Positions 60,441 through 64,000 of a stretch of 64,000 bases of DNA are shown one piece after another; the stretch's first letter is position 1; every line of letters begins with the position of its first letter. Both the position numbers and the translations under genes were made by a program. This stretch comes from Conoideocrella luteorostrata (taxonomy: Eukaryota > Ascomycota > Sordariomycetes > Hypocreales > Clavicipitaceae). The notes under the pieces were generated by a model. The model saw only the letters and a program-made list of their open reading frames with translations. It ran no database searches and was not told where the DNA came from. The stretch lies in the NCBI GenBank assembly GCA_032433595.1, contig JASWJB010000006.1, positions 265,091 to 329,090 of the forward strand, given 5' to 3'.

Positions 60441-60812
60441 TTACCTGGGGCAATATATGCTCCAGACAAGATTGCCACAGCAACTCCATTTGACAGCCTC
60501 GATATATGCCGTCACGTCCTTGGATAGGCTGTTGTCATTCCTGGTGTTCTCCACTATATCGCAAAATGCGCCGAGGTAGCGGCCAATCCCGGCACGGCAA
60601 ATATGCTTCGCCTCCTCACTTGCCGAGAGCTCCCTCATAACCATCCACACTGCATTGAAGACGTAATCTTGACCGGCTTTCTTGGCCGCGGCGCGCTCCT
60701 TATCCCACGAGTCCAGGTCATCTGTGAGCCCGAGAACAATATATCCCGGCTTAGCGAGCTCCATACATTGAGAGCATTCATCCTCTGCAATGGTGAGTGC
60801 CATACCGAATGT
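60441..60812 (-). pseudogene. Fragment of a class I terpene synthase (fusicoccadiene/ophiobolin-synthase type)
   Basis: About 120 codons resemble the last third of the cyclase domain of bifunctional fungal di-/sesterterpene synthases: TFGMALTIAEDE, CMELAKPGYIVLGL, KERAAAKKAGQD, and AYIEAVKWSCCGNLVWSIYC. The usual metal-binding NSE motif (NDxxSxxxE) appears as DDLDSWDKE, so its asparagine is replaced by aspartate. The N-terminal part with the DDxxD motif is missing; upstream is AT-rich sequence. Similarity extends a few codons upstream of the first ATG (60803), so that ATG is not the original start. The frame ends at CCCAG|GTAACA, a splice donor, and the solo LTR lies just beyond. The gene is therefore truncated on one side and disrupted on the other. 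Confidence 0.82.
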
Positions 60813-61084
60813 GAGTATAAAAGGGGAATTTTATTAAAAACTACTACTTACAAGGGTATTTAAAAACTATATAATATTATAAAGCTAGTAATATCCCTTA
60901 GGCTATGTATTATATAGCTAGTAAACTCTTTACTATAGGGAAATAGCAAAGCATAAGTAAGGAAGGAGAAGACTAAATCTTTAAAATGCCAGAGATTAAG
61001 ACTATTTATAAAAGAGTGCTAGCTTATTGCCAGAACGCTACGAACAAATTAGAAGTCTTGTCTATTACTCTGCTTTATTAGAAC
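60813..61084. other. Strongly AT-rich stretch
   Basis: The sequence between the terpene synthase fragment and the next gene is very AT-rich, with TATATAATATTATAAA-like runs. It probably represents mutated former coding or repeat DNA. No frame supported. Confidence 0.4.
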
Positions 61085-62470
61085 CTAAGTCGTGACACAT
61101 ACAGCTGGGCTGTTGGTGATATGATTCATCTTGAGCTCCATACTTAGCTTCTTCTGTGTTCTCTGTGACCTCTTTTCTTGTATTTCTTCCTGCAATCTCA
61201 GCTCTTTAAAACTCTCAAGCTCGGAAGCGGTTCGTATGGGTGTGAGAATGGGATCATAAAGAGACACCGCCTGCCACATGCCGCCATATTCCGACTCCGC
61301 CCCGTTTATGTCCTTCACAAAATAGTCTAATGCCTCAAGACTAGGTAAGCTAACCCACCCCATCAAATCATTTCGTCGTTTGTTGGATCCATTTCCAGCT
61401 GCCAACGGATCGTAATGTGCAAACATATCATAGAGTCTGCTTGCAGAGATCTCGTTCAGCGAGCTGCCTCGCAGTAGCACCTCTGCCGTGAAAGGATGGA
61501 ACTCCTTTGGTTTCGGACGCGTTTTGTGAAAAAATTTCCCAGTTCCCATATATCTTCCGTGTGCTTTCCCGGGCGACCATTTTCGGCGGTTGGTGAACTG
61601 AATATTCAGGGGAGCATCATTTTGGTAAAATAGAAGGCCGACCAGGAGCGCCGTCATTCGCAAGGTATCCATTCCTGAACTGTGCTTTTTATGAATCGAT
61701 CCGATCGCGTGCCGATCATCTCCAAATCCAAGAGCAATTAAAGAGTCGCGCATAGTAGGTGCTCTGTCAGCTTGTGATATGTCCTTGACAAGTTCTTGCA
61801 AGTCAACCCACGACGTGAAGTATTCTGTGATAAGCGGGTAAGACGTTGAGATGGAGCGGAATTCGAACCCAAGATCAAACCCAATGAGAACTAACTGCGC
61901 TGGATGATCACGATCACCGCTGCTTAGTTCTCTTTGAGCGGCTAACGTGGTTTTAAAAGAGTCCAAAATATTCACCAAAGTGGGTTCCACTTCGTCTAGA
62001 GGTACCGTCTGGCTGTCATCCGCATGGGATCTTTCTCTTCTACCCTGCTCTCTGCCGGAAATTTTAACACAGTGCGTAGATATACGCAGCCCGCTACGCA
62101 GCTGACTGGTTGTGTTGGGACATTGATCGAAATTAGAACGGTCGAATGGATATACAAGCGACAGTGCAATCTCGGCAACTAGCGCACTCTGGTCCCCCCA
62201 TGGTTCCGCATCAATGGCCACGAAGCCCGTTTTACCCATGCAGATTTGAAGAGATTCCAAGTCAGGGATGTTGTTTTGCCAGAGTTTCGCCCAGTGTCTG
62301 GTCCTGAAAAAGTTGGGAGTTCTGTGATATCGCATTTTGCCGCCAGGTTTCCATCGGGTTGAATGTATAACTGCGGAGGATATGATGTTCAGACAAGGTG
62401 TGGGGAGTATGTGAGGATTTTCAGGCACAAATGTGGGTCTGACTGAGTCACGTGTATGGGGATCATACAA
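61085..62470 (-). CDS. Gfd2/YDR514C-like RNase H-fold protein, single exon
   Basis: An intact 461-residue frame. Motifs fit a DEDD-type 3'-5' exonuclease fold as in fungal Gfd2/YDR514C-like proteins: strand one FVAIDAEPWG with Asp and Glu, LIGFDLGFEFRSI with the second Asp, and HSSGMDTLRMTALL near residue 265-278 with the conserved His/Asp. The N-terminal 80 residues and the C-terminal coiled-coil-like tail (LRLQEEIQEKRSQRTQKKL) are lineage-specific. Yeast Gfd2 was found as a high-copy suppressor of a dbp5 RNA export mutant, but no enzymatic activity is established for the group. Genes of this kind are often multicopy in fungi with variable ends. Family assignment is fairly sure; function is unknown. 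Confidence 0.75.
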   Translation of the reverse strand: MYDPHTRDSVRPTFVPENPHILPTPCLNIISSAVIHSTRWKPGGKMRYHRTPNFFRTRHWAKLWQNNIPDLESLQICMGKTGFVAIDAEPWGDQSALVAEIALSLVYPFDRSNFDQCPNTTSQLRSGLRISTHCVKISGREQGRRERSHADDSQTVPLDEVEPTLVNILDSFKTTLAAQRELSSGDRDHPAQLVLIGFDLGFEFRSISTSYPLITEYFTSWVDLQELVKDISQADRAPTMRDSLIALGFGDDRHAIGSIHKKHSSGMDTLRMTALLVGLLFYQNDAPLNIQFTNRRKWSPGKAHGRYMGTGKFFHKTRPKPKEFHPFTAEVLLRGSSLNEISASRLYDMFAHYDPLAAGNGSNKRRNDLMGWVSLPSLEALDYFVKDINGAESEYGGMWQAVSLYDPILTPIRTASELESFKELRLQEEIQEKRSQRTQKKLSMELKMNHITNSPAVCVTT

Positions 62471-62567
62471 CCCACTTGACTATCAACAGAGCCCTCTAGT
62501 ATAGAGTGAATGCTCCGTCATGATGTGTGTTTAAAGGGAGTTATAAATAGTCAAAACATAAAAGAAT

Positions 62568-62714
62568 TGGTCGGAGCAGGACTCGAACACGGCGCTTCCC
62601 GAAGGAAACAGGCGCTGCTGTGCATCTTCTGACCAGAGCCCGTGCGGGGTAGTTATAGCGGGATTCCCCACAGAACCTGACAAGCCTGCGCCATAAACAC
62701 TCGGCCATCCAACC
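62568..62714 (-). tRNA. tRNA-like gene with long variable arm and intron, possibly degenerate
   Basis: The minus strand begins GGTTGGATGGCCGAGTG and ends TGTTCGAGTCCTGCTCCGACC. The acceptor ends GGTTGGA and TCCGACC pair fully, allowing one G-U. The A-box region (TGGCCGAG) and B-box (TGTTCGAGTCC) are recognisable, and TTTCC/GGGAA forms a long variable arm, as in Leu and Ser tRNAs. CAGGC and GCCTG could be the anticodon stem with about 60 nt of intron. A T-run (TTCTTTT) follows. The T-stem and D-loop pair poorly, so it may be a pseudogene. The anticodon is not resolved. Confidence 0.45.
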
Positions 62715-63783
62715 TATTTGTTGGATTGAAGTTCAGTTACTATCTCCTATAGTCTGTAATTCAGTGGGGTATCGTAGAGAGATATAGAAATTGATGATTT
62801 CGACGGGGCCAAGGGGTTTCATGGTCCAAATGAACTGACAGAGCGACACAAGTCTGATGTACGACGTGACTACTCCAGATGATCCACTTGCAAAGCAACC
62901 CACACCTTCATGCAGCTACCATTAGCAGATGTGGGTGCAGGCCCGCCGTCCCTTCAGAGCTATCTGTTGATTGGATTCTCGAAGCTCAGCTAAGTTTGCT
63001 ACTAGGATGTAGCCATGTCTCAAAGTGGATTCCCAAAACGAGGCTCACGGTGCCTCTGTACACACACCCGACGAACTACTCACCTACGGTGTACACATAC
63101 ACACTCACTGTTTGTCATTATTCCTGCATTTGAGGATAGCCGGCAACATAGTATTCTCAGCATATATGATACCTAACTGAGTGATATCTTCCGCGGAGCG
63201 CCGGAACAGTACGCAAGCGCTTCGCGATAATCGATGCGAGTCTCGCATACTACGCTGATAGCGATCCACGTGTGGTGTTATGGGACCAGTTACGTGATAC
63301 GCATTCACTCCTTCAGGGCCTAACACTCTCCACCATGTGGGAATCATCATCACACAACACACACAGTAATTGGGACCTCATTTGGTGCACCCTAGCCATG
63401 GAGTTCCAGTGTAGATCATCTCATTCATTCCCCTCATTTCTCTCTCTTTCTCTCGTGCTCTGTCAGAAGAAAATATGAGCCTATGTAAGGGTCATAACTA
63501 CACATGAAAAGTGGCCTCTGGCTTCGCTTTTTCTTGTGTGACATTCTCTGCTGTACGGTCCATCACATGTGGCCTGGCTTTCTCATCTTCCTATGTGCGT
63601 TATCAAACAGAAAAGTCTTACCCAAAGCGCTAAATGTTCACATTGAAGCCTCTATTAGTATATGTAGAGTTTTATTCTCCGGAATGTTTAATTTTGTGTC
63701 GTGTGTACTGGAAGAGAAACCTTCAATCTAGCTCTTTACTTGCAGTTCATTCTCCGCAGCCTTTCTGTCACAGGAAGCATTCC
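62715..63783. other. Right-end intergenic region
   Basis: Only short frames without domains; none is supported as a gene. Confidence 0.35.
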
Positions 63784-64000
63784 ACAACGATGCACTCAAT
63801 ATCACCGAAAACACACAATGCGACCGGAATTATTCAACATCGTCGGAAGCATTCAAATTCAACAGAATCGTACGACCGGAAGCAGTCAATATCGTCAAAA
63901 TTGAACGATGCCGAGGAATGCGCCCCGCACGAGGAATTCAACATCACCGGAAACGGACGATATCGCCGGAATCCTACGATATCGTCAGAATCAATGGAAT
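63784..64000 (+). repeat. Degenerate tandem repeat, about 19-bp period, running off the window
   Basis: Variants of a unit like TCAACATCGTCGGAAGCAT or ACGATATCGCCGGAATCCT recur about ten times, for example at about 63798, 63834, 63868, 63939 and 63957. Spacing varies between about 15 and 33 bp, most often near 19. The array continues past the window end. Confidence 0.7.

Overview
The window reads as a filamentous ascomycete nuclear chromosome. Genes are interrupted by short (about 50-130 nt) GT-AG introns with CTAAC/CTRAC-like branch points, and the families seen are fungal: Zn2Cys6 regulators, an AflR-type regulator, DUF7703 and DUF7600-type proteins, Dal5-type transporters, MpaB-type oxygenases and a fungal nucleoside hydrolase. 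A proteinase K-like subtilase, an L-amino acid oxidase, dispersed TACGGAGTAC motifs and a penicillin-acyltransferase-like gene fit a sordariomycete, most likely Hypocreales. That placement is inference from family resemblance, not from a search.

Left part (0-21.7 kb): a secreted subtilase (439-1786), an L-amino acid oxidase (5007-7324), an F-box protein (7784-10696, minus), an AflR-like regulator (14182-15483) and a DUF7703 membrane protein (20863-21714). Between them lie long gene-poor stretches holding eroded reading frames: an FAD-enzyme N-terminus near 2.35 kb, a multi-exon relic at 11.8-12.8 kb and relics at 15.6-18 kb.

Middle part (28.7-42.6 kb): a LAMMER kinase (28762-31354), a fungal-specific regulator without a zinc cluster (32835-34460), a penicillin acyltransferase (penDE)-like Ntn hydrolase (34726-36025, minus), a protein-arginine deiminase (36874-38796, minus) and a Dal5-type MFS transporter (40908-42590, minus).

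Right part (44.7-64 kb) is accessory in character. It holds an MpaB-like oxygenase (45532-47105), a possible purine salvage mini-cluster (Zn2Cys6 regulator, adenine/adenosine deaminase and a divergent nucleoside hydrolase, 50602-55522), a cytochrome P450 (56711-58402), a short-chain dehydrogenase (58772-59734), a terpene synthase fragment (60441-60812), and a Gfd2/YDR514C-like RNase H-fold protein (61085-62470). Four solo LTRs of one copia-like retrotransposon, each with a perfect 5-bp target duplication, occur only in this part. One sits directly against the terpene synthase fragment. P450, dehydrogenase, MpaB-like oxygenase and terpene synthase fragment together look like a decayed terpenoid cluster. 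A tRNA-like gene and a roughly 19-bp-period degenerate tandem repeat lie at the right edge.

Exon boundaries were worked out by eye from splice sites and reading-frame continuity; family calls come from recognised motifs, and no searches were run.
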